A stretch of 64,000 nt of DNA from Tunturibacter gelidoferens (GTDB lineage: Bacteria; Acidobacteriota; Terriglobia; Terriglobales; Acidobacteriaceae). The DNA is taken from positions 2,170,001-2,234,000 of the forward strand of contig NZ_CP132938.1 in the NCBI RefSeq assembly GCF_040358255.1, in the 5' to 3' direction. Below the pieces are notes generated by a model. It saw only the letters and a list, made by a program, of their open reading frames with translations, was not told the DNA's origin and ran no database searches. A program made the translations under genes and the position numbers. The first letter of the stretch is position 1. Each line of letters begins with the position of its first letter. Positions 17,615 through 25,520 of this stretch are shown one piece after another.

Positions 17615-18373
17615 TTATGTGGTCGATGGGACGGCTTGCGAGCGCCTGCGGCAGAGGGGCACCACCGCTAACGCGAGGACAAGGTAGGCGGCGATGAGAG
17701 CGAGGATGGACCAGTCGGCTGCAGGCCAGTGGAGGTTCATGCCTTCGCCGACCCAGAAGGTCCCGAAGGCGGAGAGCAGGACGCCGACGATGAACTTAAG
17801 GGTGTTCTCGGGGACTCGCGCGAGGGGTCGATGCAGGATGAGGCCGAGGGCGATGACGACAAGGAGTGCAGCCACGGCGCCGAGGCTGGCGGGTAGGAGC
17901 GTGCCGGCGCGGCCTGCACCGATGGCAATGACGATGAAGACGACCTCGGTGCCTTCGAGCATGGTGATGTTGAAGGCGGCGGCGAAGGCGATCTTGTCCC
18001 ATGCGGCGGGGCGGTTGCCGTGCTGACGCATGGCCTCGGTGTTCTTCGAGAAGGCAGCAGCTTCGTCGTGAAGGGGAATGTGGCCGGCGGCTCTGAGGAT
18101 GGCCTTGCGCAGCCAGCGCAGACCGAAGAGGAGTAAGAGGGTGCCGACAGTGAGTTGAAGGATGTGCAGAGGGATGTGGGTGAGGGCGGTCCCAAGCGCG
18201 GCGATGATGAGGAGAAGAACGGCGATTGCTGAGGCACTGCCGATGAGAGCGGAGCGCCAGCCGCGGACGCTGCCTACGGCGAGGACGACGGTGAGGGCTT
18301 CGACACACTCGACGAGGGAGGCGAGGAAGGAGGCTGTGACCGCGGTGCCGATATGTGCCCAGCTTGTGCCCAT
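17615..18373 (-). CDS. COG4280-like polytopic membrane protein
   Basis: A 252-residue protein with about seven hydrophobic segments. Two similar halves are visible, each with an acidic motif: FLASLVECVEALTVVLAVG near residue 15 and FNITMLEGTEVVFIVIAIG in the middle. This internal duplication with ExxE-like motifs is reminiscent of divalent-cation transport families such as FTR1 and UPF0016, so metal transport is a reasonable guess, not a finding. The start at 18373 has AAAGGAG at ideal spacing. Its stop overlaps the ribosome binding site of the small membrane protein downstream. A family 2 repeat (18408-18507) lies just upstream. Confidence 0.82.
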   Translation of the reverse strand: MGTSWAHIGTAVTASFLASLVECVEALTVVLAVGSVRGWRSALIGSASAIAVLLLIIAALGTALTHIPLHILQLTVGTLLLLFGLRWLRKAILRAAGHIPLHDEAAAFSKNTEAMRQHGNRPAAWDKIAFAAAFNITMLEGTEVVFIVIAIGAGRAGTLLPASLGAVAALLVVIALGLILHRPLARVPENTLKFIVGVLLSAFGTFWVGEGMNLHWPAADWSILALIAAYLVLALAVVPLCRRRSQAVPSTT

Positions 18374-18407
18374 GATTCTCCTTTTGGTGATGATAGTTGA
18401 AAGTGCT

Positions 18408-18507
18408 GTCCTGCCGGACGGCCCGCTGCGCGCGGCGCGGTCACTTCGTGACTCGTATACCTTGTCTCGGTGGGACTGGCGCAATTGTCCTTCCGTTGGT
18501 CGGAAGG
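18408..18507 (+). repeat. Dispersed repeat family 2, locus 3 (single copy)
   Basis: Begins GTCCTGCCGGACGG, with the variable hairpin CCGC-TGCGC-GCGG, then the invariant GTCAC-TTC-GTGAC and a later CCGTTGGTCGGAAGG. It lies in the gap between the COG4280-like gene and the end of the VWA gene, both on the minus strand. Confidence 0.85.
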
Positions 18508-18566
18508 GGTTCTCAGTGGATGGTCTTCATTGACGCTTAGCGAGCTACTGAATGGTCCGCTCGATT

Positions 18567-19811
18567 TTAGTGGATGGTCTTCATGCGGCGGGACATGAAG
18601 TCCATGAGAAGGTAGTTGCCGAGATTTTCCGGAGTGGTGAAGTAGGCCTTGCCGCGGCACATCGCGCTGACCTGCTGGACGAACTGCACGAGGGAGAAGT
18701 CGCTGGCGAGCATGAAGGTGTTGATCATGATGTTGGAGCGCTTGCAGCGGGCAACTTCTTCGAGGGTTTCGGAGATGACGAGTGGGTCGAGGCCGAAGGC
18801 GTTCTTGTAGATGCGGCCGTCGGGGAGGGTGAGGGCGGAGGGCTTGCCGTCGGTGATCATGACGATCTGCTTCATGTCTTTGTTCTGACGGGCGAGGATG
18901 CGCTGCGCCATGCGGAGGCCTTCGCGGGTGTTGGTGTAGTGCGGGCCGACTTTGACGCGGGATAGCTGGGAGACGGGGATCTCTTCGGCGGTGTCGTGGA
19001 AGAGGACGAGGTTGAGGGTGTCGCCGGGGAACTGGGTGCGGATGAGGTGCGAGAGAGCCATGGCCACGCGCTTGGCGGGAGTGAAGCGATCTTCGCCGTA
19101 GAGGATCATGGAGTGGGAGCAGTCGAGCAGGACGACGGTGGCGCAGGAGGACTGGTAGTCGGACTGGTGGACGTGGACGTCGGAGTGGTAGATGTTGAGT
19201 GGGGCGTGCTCTTCTCCCTCGATGGCAGTGGCTAGACCCTCGCGCGCGAAGACGCTGGAGAGGGTTGCGGTGATGTCGAGGTTGAGGGTGTCGCCGAACT
19301 CGTAGAGCTTGCTGCTGCCGTTGGTTTCGACACCGGCGGCTTCGTGGCGGGTGTCGTGGCGGCCCAGGTTGGATTTGCCGAGGGGGCCCAGGAGTTCGCG
19401 GAGGGCCTTGTAGCCGAGGAAGTCCATGCCCTTGTCGGTGACCTCGAAGCGGGCTTCGCCGTTACCGTTGCCTTGTTCGCCCTGTCCTTGTTCGGGCATC
19501 TCGGCGTTGATGAAGTTCTGCTCCTGCATCTTCTGGATGATCTGGTCGATGAGTTCTTCGACCTGATCTTCGGAGAGGGCTTCGTACTTTTCCTGCGCTT
19601 CGTCGTCGAAGAGCTCGCCTGAGTCGAGGGCCTGGCGGATGGCTTCGCGGAGGTTCTCCATGGTCTGGTCGCCGTCGAACTCCTGGAAGCGGGACATGGG
19701 GTCGTTGAAGCCGGAGTCGAGCAGGAAGTCGGATAGGGCCTGCATGAGGTCTTCGAGGCCGAAGGAGGAGGCGAGGTCGCCGGTGAACTTTGTGTATCGG
19801 ACGCGCTTCAT
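18567..19811 (-). CDS. VWA-domain protein, partner of a MoxR-like ATPase
   Basis: A 414-residue cytoplasmic protein without signal peptide. The C-terminal half is a von Willebrand factor A domain with a complete metal site: DCSHS (DxSxS) after VVLL, then a TNTREGL threonine region and MITDGKPS. The N-terminal half is acidic and helical with a Q/G-rich linker ([12 protein letters not shown]). Such proteins pair with MoxR/BchI-like AAA+ ATPases in chaperone or chelatase-like systems. The ATPase is encoded upstream on the same strand (20322-21866), with a 139-residue secreted protein between. The start at 19811 is ten bases from the previous stop, so the genes form one transcript. Confidence 0.9.
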   Translation of the reverse strand: MKRVRYTKFTGDLASSFGLEDLMQALSDFLLDSGFNDPMSRFQEFDGDQTMENLREAIRQALDSGELFDDEAQEKYEALSEDQVEELIDQIIQKMQEQNFINAEMPEQGQGEQGNGNGEARFEVTDKGMDFLGYKALRELLGPLGKSNLGRHDTRHEAAGVETNGSSKLYEFGDTLNLDITATLSSVFAREGLATAIEGEEHAPLNIYHSDVHVHQSDYQSSCATVVLLDCSHSMILYGEDRFTPAKRVAMALSHLIRTQFPGDTLNLVLFHDTAEEIPVSQLSRVKVGPHYTNTREGLRMAQRILARQNKDMKQIVMITDGKPSALTLPDGRIYKNAFGLDPLVISETLEEVARCKRSNIMINTFMLASDFSLVQFVQQVSAMCRGKAYFTTPENLGNYLLMDFMSRRMKTIH

Positions 19812-19820
19812 GGTGTGGAC

Positions 19821-20240
19821 CTAGTGGACCCAGCGGGTGTTGACGACGGTGAGTTTCGGGCAGCCAGCCTTGGCTGCGAGCTGTTTGTCGGTGAGGGCAG
19901 GTGCTTGCGATTGTTGTTTGATCTTTAGTTGGAACGACTTGATGTCCTCGAAGCGGAAGACCTGACAGCCGCGCAGGAAGTCGACCACGTCGCCGGTGGT
20001 GCGGTCGATGGAGTACATGCGGACGAGGTGGGCTTTTTTGTAGATGCCGATGGAGTCGAAGCCGTCATCGGTGTCGGGATGCATGGGGTCGAGGGTGTAG
20101 TCGGGGTCGCCTAGAGGCCAGCCTTCGTCGTGAGCGAGGATGGTGGCGATATCGTTGAGTTGGTCTGCGGGGATGTGCGGGCGCGGCTTCTCGGGGGGAG
20201 TCGCGAGCGCGATTAGCGCGAGAGTGGAGGTCAGGAGCAT
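19821..20240 (-). CDS. Small exported protein of unknown function
   Basis: A 139-residue protein whose first 15 residues (MLLTSTLALIALATP) form a short signal-like segment. No domain is recognised. It is rich in aspartate (LDPMHPDTDDGFDS) and has two cysteines, at GCQVF and GCPKL, that could form a disulfide. It sits inside the MoxR-like ATPase / VWA gene pair, 10 bases before the VWA start and 81 bases after the ATPase stop, and is probably co-transcribed with them. An exported protein within a cytoplasmic ATPase-VWA module is unusual. Confidence 0.75.
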   Translation of the reverse strand: MLLTSTLALIALATPPEKPRPHIPADQLNDIATILAHDEGWPLGDPDYTLDPMHPDTDDGFDSIGIYKKAHLVRMYSIDRTTGDVVDFLRGCQVFRFEDIKSFQLKIKQQSQAPALTDKQLAAKAGCPKLTVVNTRWVH

Positions 20241-20254
20241 AGAAGTTAGGCTGT

Positions 20255-20305
20255 AGAAGCAGATTCCTCGCCCTTCAGGGTGCGGAATGACAACAAACGC
20301 AACTC
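20255..20305 (+). repeat. Short hairpin repeat (GATTCC ... GGAATGACAA)
   Basis: An AGATTCCT left arm and a GGAATGAC right arm flank a short insert (CGCCCTTCAGGGTGC). The same left/right pair with another insert occurs near 22979-23011. The AATGAC tail is shared with family 1. Confidence 0.5.
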
Positions 20306-20321
20306 GGTAGCTAGTTGCAGG

Positions 20322-21866
20322 TTAGTTGAAGCCGCGGCGAGTGCGCTTGGCGTAGTCGTCGCGTTCGATCTCGCGTTCGCGCATCTTTTCGGCGTATTGC
20401 GAGGCCTGATCGTTACGGGATTTCTTTTCGGCGGCGCTGAAGGCGCGCTCTTCGGTGCGGCTGAGGCGTTTGTGGGCGTACATGCCTTCGAGGAGAAACT
20501 CAGCCGCGCTTACGGTGACCTCGGGTTTGGACTTGGAGTTGATCTCGAGCGGTGAGAGTTTTTCGATGAGGCCCTGAATCTGTTTGAGTTCTTCAAGCGA
20601 GCCGCTGGAGGGCTGCTCGTCGTTGAGCTGGACGGTGCCGCCGAGGTTGAACCACTGCTCGATCTGTTGCGTGTTGGTGGCGGCGAAGTACTTGTCGAAG
20701 ACGTTCGCTACGCTCGCGCGGATGATCTCGCGGATGACGGTGTCGGCTCCACGCATCTCGCCTTCGTACTCGAGTTCGATCTTGCCGCTGATGCCGGGGA
20801 GCGCGGTGTAGATGTCGCCTACGCGTGGGACGGCTACGGCTTCGTCGTGGAGGAGAGCGCGGCGTTCGGCGTTCGAGAGGACCAGTTCCATCGTGCTGAT
20901 GGGGAGCCGTTGGGAGACACCGCTGCGCTTGTCGACCTTCTTGTCTTCGCGTGCGGTGAAGGCGATCTGCTCGACGATCTGGCGGATGTAGTGGGGGATT
21001 TCTATCCTGGAGGCGGGGCGTGTGGACCACGCTTCCTGCGCGGTGATGGCGATGCCTTCTTCTACGTTCTCTGGGTAGTGGGTGCGGATCTCGCTACCGA
21101 TGCGGTCTTTGAGTGGAGTCACGATCTTGCCGCGAGCGGTGTAGTCCTCAGGGTTGGCGGAGAAGACGATGGCTACGTCGAGGGGGAGGCGAACGGGGTA
21201 GCCCTTAATCTGCACGTCGCCTTCCTGCATGATGTTGAAGAGAGCTACTTGAATCTTTCCAGCGAGGTCGGGGATTTCGTTGATGGCGAAGATGCCGCGG
21301 TTGGCGCGCGGGAGCAGGCCGTAGTGCATGGTGAGTTCGCTGCCGAGGTCCTGGTTGCTGCGGGCGGCTTTGATGGGGTCGATGTCGCCGACGAGATCGG
21401 CTACGGTGACGTCGGGGGTGGCGAGCTTTTCTACGAAGCGGTCGTCGGGAGTCATCCAGGCGATTGGGGTCTCGTCGCCCATCTTTGCGATGAGGTCGCG
21501 GCTGAATTTCGAGATGGGGGCGTAGGGGTTGTCGCGGATCTCGGAGCCGGCGATGTAGGGGCAGTGCGGGTCGAGCAGAGTGGTGAGGGAACGCAGGATG
21601 CGGGATTTCGCCTGGCCACGAAGGCCGAGGAGGATGAAGTTATGTTTTGAGAGGACGGCGTTGACGATCTGGGGGACGACGGTGTCCTCGTAGCCGACGA
21701 TGCCCGGGAAGAGCGGAGCTTTATTGCCTTCCTTCGATTGGGCGGAGGCGCGAAGTTTGGCGATCAGATTTTCGCGGAGCTCGTCTTTTACGCTGCGAGC
21801 GAGGCGGACTGGAGTGAATTCGCTGGCGCGAAGAGAGCCTAGGGTGGTCGGGAGTGTGGTCGCCAT
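20322..21866 (-). CDS. MoxR/Mg-chelatase-like AAA+ ATPase
   Basis: A 514-residue ATPase. The P-loop reads LLGLRGQAKSRI, with Ala where the glycine before Lys is usual; Walker B is FAINEIPDL with Asn for the usual Asp, and the sensor region VIVFSANPEDYT is clear. The C-terminal 90 residues form a charged helical tail. It resembles ATPases listed as magnesium chelatases or sigma-54-interacting proteins but lacks chelatase partners; the downstream VWA protein is the obvious partner, so a MoxR-type chaperone role on an unknown substrate is likely. The ATG at 21866 has no ribosome binding site; instead TATACT lies five bases upstream, suggesting a possible leaderless transcript. Confidence 0.88.
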   Translation of the reverse strand: MATTLPTTLGSLRASEFTPVRLARSVKDELRENLIAKLRASAQSKEGNKAPLFPGIVGYEDTVVPQIVNAVLSKHNFILLGLRGQAKSRILRSLTTLLDPHCPYIAGSEIRDNPYAPISKFSRDLIAKMGDETPIAWMTPDDRFVEKLATPDVTVADLVGDIDPIKAARSNQDLGSELTMHYGLLPRANRGIFAINEIPDLAGKIQVALFNIMQEGDVQIKGYPVRLPLDVAIVFSANPEDYTARGKIVTPLKDRIGSEIRTHYPENVEEGIAITAQEAWSTRPASRIEIPHYIRQIVEQIAFTAREDKKVDKRSGVSQRLPISTMELVLSNAERRALLHDEAVAVPRVGDIYTALPGISGKIELEYEGEMRGADTVIREIIRASVANVFDKYFAATNTQQIEQWFNLGGTVQLNDEQPSSGSLEELKQIQGLIEKLSPLEINSKSKPEVTVSAAEFLLEGMYAHKRLSRTEERAFSAAEKKSRNDQASQYAEKMREREIERDDYAKRTRRGFN

Positions 21867-21983
21867 GTCTAAGTATAGATGTTTGGCGGCGACGAAGGGT
21901 TCGGATGTCGGCCCCTTGTAGGCGGATGTGAAACAAATGCGGATAATTTTCAGTGTTCGTTGCGGACGTGTTTGTAAACGGTT

Positions 21984-22295
21984 CTATGAGGTGAGATCGT
22001 CGCGGAGGGATTCCATTTCGGTAAGGGCGTGCGGGTTGTTGGTGCGGTTCGCGGTAGCGATGCCGTGGTGGAGGCGGTCGAGGGCTTCTTGGGTGCGGCC
22101 TAGTTTGGCCAGTGTCTGTGCGGACATCTGGTAGGCGGGGACGTAGTCGGGGCTGTGGTGGATGAGCGCGGTGAATTCGGCGAGGGCGGTGTCGGTGTTG
22201 CCCTGGCTAATGTGCTCCATGGCGAGGCCGTAGCGGGCGAAGGCGTTGGTCGGGTCGGCGGTGAGGATTTCGGTGAGAGCGGCGATCTTGTCCAT
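21984..22295 (-). CDS. Small tetratricopeptide-repeat protein
   Basis: A 103-residue soluble protein with about two and a half TPR units: ADPTNAFARYGLAMEHISQG, HSPDYVPAYQMSAQTLAKLG, then TQEALDRLHHGI. TPR scaffolds mediate protein-protein contact. No signal peptide. The open frame continues upstream but homologous-looking sequence starts at Met 22295. It is transcribed divergently from the thioesterase gene at 22434. A specific role cannot be assigned. Confidence 0.8.
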   Translation of the reverse strand: MDKIAALTEILTADPTNAFARYGLAMEHISQGNTDTALAEFTALIHHSPDYVPAYQMSAQTLAKLGRTQEALDRLHHGIATANRTNNPHALTEMESLRDDLTS

Positions 22296-22433
22296 GAATC
22301 GATGGTGCGTTGTTCGGGGTTGGATTGGCAAGTCTCGTATGCGCAGGATTTTTGAGGGCGAACTGGCGTCGCTGCGGTGCTGCAGGGTGATTGCGTGCGG
22401 CACGCGAGTTTGTGGCGATTTAGACTTGTAGGA

Positions 22434-22955
22434 ATGAACGATTTGGTTTTGGAACGGACGGTGGCTGAGTCGCAGTCGGAGCGAAGCGAGATTGTCTTGC
22501 CTGCGGACTCGAATGCGTTGGGAAGCCTGTTTGGCGGAAGGTTGATGCAGTATATCGACCTGGTGGGAGCGATGGCTGCTTCGCGGCATGCACGTGCGTT
22601 CACGGTGACGGCGAGCATGGATCATCTGGATTTTGTAGCTCCGGTGCGGGTTGGAGAGTTGCTGATTTTGAAGGCTAGTGTGAATCGCGCGTTTCGGACG
22701 TCGATGGAGATTGGGGTGCGCGTGATGGTGGAGGATGTGCGGGAGCAGAGATTGCGGCATGTCTCTTCGGCTTATCTCACCTTTGTAGCCGTGGATCGAG
22801 AGGGAAATCGATTGGTCGTGCCGCAGGTAGTGCCGGTGACGGATCATCAGAAGCGCAGATTTGACGATGCGGGGCGGCGGCGCGAGATGCGGGCGGGAGA
22901 GACGCAGAGGAAGAAGGAGATGCGAGCTGCTCTGGGGGCGGGCTGGCATGTGTGA
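22434..22955 (+). CDS. Acyl-CoA thioesterase (hotdog fold, YciA/BACH-like)
   Basis: A 173-residue hotdog-fold thioesterase hydrolysing acyl-CoA. The family features are LPADSNALGSLFGGRLMQYI with the catalytic Asn/Asp region, followed by the hotdog helix, then MDHLDFVAPVRVGELLILKA. The last 30 residues are highly basic. The ATG at 22434 fits the usual N-terminus; a longer open frame upstream has no support. It is followed by a short repeat and then mrp. Confidence 0.9.
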   Translation: MNDLVLERTVAESQSERSEIVLPADSNALGSLFGGRLMQYIDLVGAMAASRHARAFTVTASMDHLDFVAPVRVGELLILKASVNRAFRTSMEIGVRVMVEDVREQRLRHVSSAYLTFVAVDREGNRLVVPQVVPVTDHQKRRFDDAGRRREMRAGETQRKKEMRAALGAGWHV

Positions 22956-22978
22956 GGCTCGTGCCGATGCGGTGAAGC

Positions 22979-23012
22979 AGATGATTCCTTCGCTGCGCTG
23001 CGGAATGACAAC
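22979..23012 (+). repeat. Short hairpin repeat (GATTCC ... GGAATGACAA)
   Basis: GATTCC and GGAAT arms enclose TTCGCTGCGCTGC, followed by GACAACAAA. Same type as 20255-20305. Confidence 0.5.
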
Positions 23013-23042
23013 AAATAAGACGTTCGATTTTAGGAGATGAAT

Positions 23043-23876
23043 ATGGGACACACGGGAGCAGGAGTACCGCAGGGACCGCAGCCGTTGCCGGGAGTGGCGC
23101 ATGTAGTGGCAATTGGGAGTGGTAAGGGTGGAGTGGGGAAGACGACTGTTGCGGTGAATCTGGCGGTTTCGCTGGGCAGGTTGGGGTATCGGGTTGGGTT
23201 GATTGATGCCGATATCTATGGGCCGAATGTGCCAATGATGCTGGGTGTGACGCGGCAGCCGAATATTGTGGGGGAGAATCGGATTGAGCCGATTCTGTCG
23301 CATGGGGTGAAGTTTATTTCGGTGGGGCTGATCTCGCCGGGCGACAAGCCGATGGTGATGCGTGGGCCGATGCTGCACCAGATCATCCGGCAGTTTTTGC
23401 AGCAGGTGGAGTGGGGAGAGCTGGATTTTCTGATTGTCGATCTGCCTCCGGGTACAGGCGATGTGGTGATTTCGCTGGTGCAGACTGTGCCTTTGACCGG
23501 GGCGGTGGTGGTTTCGACGGGGTCGGGTGTGGCGCTGCAGGATGCGCGGAAGGCGCTCGAGATGTTTCACCAGGTGAAGGTGGAGGTGATTGGCCTGGTG
23601 GAGAATATGTCGCAGATGACGCTACCCGATGGGCAGGTGATCGACGTGTTTGGCGCGGGTGGAACGGAGAGGACGGCGGCGCAGTTTGGGCTGGAGTTTC
23701 TTGGGGCCGTGGAGCTTGATCCTCAGATTCGGGAGGGTGGAGATAAGGGGCTGCCCGTGGCGCTGGCGGGGCCTGAATCGAAGCTGGCGAAGGACTTCTA
23801 TCTGATCGCGGCTAAGGTTGCGGAGAGAGCTAAGGCGATTGCTTCGAAGACGGAGGATGTGCTGGAGATTTCGTAA
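23043..23876 (+). CDS. mrp: Mrp/NBP35-family P-loop ATPase lacking cysteines
   Basis: A 277-residue protein of the Mrp/ApbC family, which normally carries 4Fe-4S clusters to target proteins. The deviant Walker A GKGGVGKTT, the DADIYGPNVPMMLG segment and the DLPPGTGD switch are all intact. The CxxC pair that bridges the cluster in a dimer should follow VENMS; here the segment is VENMSQMTLPDGQVIDVFG, and the whole protein has no cysteine. It also lacks the N-terminal DUF59/MIP18 domain. A classical cluster carrier role is therefore doubtful; regulation or another P-loop role is possible. ATG 23043 is preferred over 23037 because AGGAG then has proper spacing. Confidence 0.9.
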   Translation: MGHTGAGVPQGPQPLPGVAHVVAIGSGKGGVGKTTVAVNLAVSLGRLGYRVGLIDADIYGPNVPMMLGVTRQPNIVGENRIEPILSHGVKFISVGLISPGDKPMVMRGPMLHQIIRQFLQQVEWGELDFLIVDLPPGTGDVVISLVQTVPLTGAVVVSTGSGVALQDARKALEMFHQVKVEVIGLVENMSQMTLPDGQVIDVFGAGGTERTAAQFGLEFLGAVELDPQIREGGDKGLPVALAGPESKLAKDFYLIAAKVAERAKAIASKTEDVLEIS

Positions 23877-23882
23877 GTGCTT

Positions 23883-24075
23883 GTCCTGCCGGACGGGCCC
23901 GCTGCGCGCGGGGCGGTCACTTCGTAACGTGTGTACCGCTTCGCGTGGCGCTCCCGTTGGTCGCAAGGGAAGATGATTCCGACCAACGGGAGGACCGATG
24001 CAGATCATCTTGCCGAGACCGGTATACGCGTCACGAAGTGACCGCCCTCCGCGCAGGAGGCCCGTCCGGCAGGAC
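23883..24075. repeat. Dispersed repeat family 2, locus 4 (inverted pair)
   Basis: Two head-to-head copies. Both ends read GTCCTGCCGGACGGG in opposite directions. The two arms differ in their variable hairpin (left CCCGC-TGCGC-GCGGG, right, read inward, CCTCC-TGCGC-GGAGG), yet each is self-complementary. The invariant TTC-loop hairpin is TCAC-TTC-GTAA in the left copy, one base off. Inner arms CCCGTTGGTCG and CGACCAACGGG pair. The element separates mrp from hrcA. Confidence 0.9.
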
Positions 24076-24125
24076 ATGGGTTTGCGGGCTTGACGGGTGG
24101 CGTAAAGTTAAGGGTGGAGGAGCGA

Positions 24126-25202
24126 ATGGCGGATGCGGAGCGGGTGACGGCGCGGCAGAGAGCTATTCTGACCGCCATTATTGAGAGCTACATCGAGACG
24201 GGCGAGCCAGTGGGTTCGGGAACTATTGCGCGGCTGCAAAGCGTTGAGAGCGTGGGGCTTAGCCCGGCTACGGTGCGGAACGAGATGGCGGAGCTGGCCG
24301 ATGCGGGGCTGCTGGAGCAGCCGCATACTTCGGCGGGGCGGGTGCCTACGGCTCGGGCGTTCCGGATGTTTGTGGAGCAGTTGAGTGGCGGGGTGAATCC
24401 GAGAATCGATGCGGCGCGGTTGTCAGCGCGGTCACGGTCGCAGATCGACCTGAGTTTTGTTGGAGTTGCTGGGACGCAGGCGGTGTTGGAACGGACTTCG
24501 CATGTGCTGGCTACGTTGTCGAGCGGTGTGGGCGTGGCGATTGCCGCGGCGGCGGATGGGGACATGCTGGAGCATGTTCATTTTTCGCGGCTGGCTCCGG
24601 CGAGGGTGCTGGCGGTGGTTGTGACGCGGAGCGGGTTGGTGCGGGATCGAGTGCTGGCGCTCGATAAAGACCTGACGGTGAGGGAGTTAGAGGTTGCGGC
24701 GAATTTTCTGAATGAGAACTTTCGTGGGTGGAGCGTGGAGCGGGTACGGGCCGAGATTGCCCGGCTGGTGGAGCGGGAGAAGAGTGACTATCAGAGGTTG
24801 TTGAACTCTGTGCAGCAGCTTTGGGTGAAGGCGGTGCCGGAGATGGATGTGCCGGTGCAGACGGTTTATGTGGATGGAGTGGCGAATCTCGTTGGTTCTC
24901 AACAGGATAGGGAGAGGCTGCGGGAGGTTTTGACGGCGCTCGAGGCGAAGCAGAGGTTGGTGGAGTTGCTGAATGCTTACATCGATGCGCGGCAGGAGAG
25001 CGTGAGGGTGGTGTTTGATCTGGAGGAGCAAGCTCCTGAAATGGCTGGACTTGTGCTGATTGCCGCGCCAGCGCGGATGGGCGGAGAGAGTCGCGGGACG
25101 GTGGGAGTGATTGGGCCGAAACGGATGCACTACGAGAACACGATGAACGCGGTGAGCTATATTGCGCAGGTTTTTGACCGGATGCTGCATCCGGAGGAGT
25201 GA
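24126..25202 (+). CDS. hrcA: Heat-inducible transcription repressor HrcA
   Basis: A 358-residue repressor. The N-terminal winged helix (ILTAIIESYIETGEPVGSGT, then LSPATVRNEMAELADAGLL) binds the CIRCE operator, and the GAF-like C-terminal part ends with the typical GPKRMHYENTMNAVSYIA. It normally shuts down chaperone genes and depends on GroEL for folding. The ATG at 24126 follows GGAGGAG. It heads an hrcA-grpE-dnaJ cluster, the classic order without dnaK. No CIRCE sequence (TTAGCACTC-N9-GAGTGCTAA) was seen upstream of hrcA, grpE or dnaJ, so if it acts here it may do so through a diverged operator or on other loci. Confidence 0.95.
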   Translation: MADAERVTARQRAILTAIIESYIETGEPVGSGTIARLQSVESVGLSPATVRNEMAELADAGLLEQPHTSAGRVPTARAFRMFVEQLSGGVNPRIDAARLSARSRSQIDLSFVGVAGTQAVLERTSHVLATLSSGVGVAIAAAADGDMLEHVHFSRLAPARVLAVVVTRSGLVRDRVLALDKDLTVRELEVAANFLNENFRGWSVERVRAEIARLVEREKSDYQRLLNSVQQLWVKAVPEMDVPVQTVYVDGVANLVGSQQDRERLREVLTALEAKQRLVELLNAYIDARQESVRVVFDLEEQAPEMAGLVLIAAPARMGGESRGTVGVIGPKRMHYENTMNAVSYIAQVFDRMLHPEE

Positions 25203-25380
25203 TTTTTTTCTGGCGTGGTGGGGAGTGGTTTTTGTTGGGGTTTTTGAGAAAATAGCGTGTTTGGACGTGGTGAATTTGTGGTGTGAGTGTGGTGTTTTGT
25301 GTGGTGGATGTGGTGTTTTGGACGTCACTTTTTGGGCCACGAAAAAAGTGCCAGGTTTTTTGAGATTTATTTTTAGCGAG
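25203..25380 (+). repeat. GT-rich intergenic repeat, copy 1
   Basis: A strand-asymmetric stretch very rich in G and T with many GTGGTG and TGGTGTTTTG phrases, then an A-rich CACGAAAAAAGTGCC segment and TTTTTTGAGATTTATTTTTAG. A related element occurs right after lon (59188-59370) with the same order of blocks. No gene is seen on either strand. It fills the gap between hrcA and grpE. Confidence 0.55.
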
Positions 25381-25520
25381 TTGTGAATGGGGTGGGTTTT
25401 GAAAAGGTTTCAGGTGGGGACGTTCGGAGTTGGAACGGCTGGCAGAGGATTTTCGCGATGAACGCCAAGGAGCAGTTCGCGCGATGGGCCCGGATGGGCA
25501 ACAATAGAAGAGGTACTACG

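Noticed and set aside
24076..24125. CIRCE operator upstream of hrcA
   Set aside because: No TTAGCACTC / GAGTGCTAA pair or close variant was found upstream of hrcA, grpE or dnaJ.
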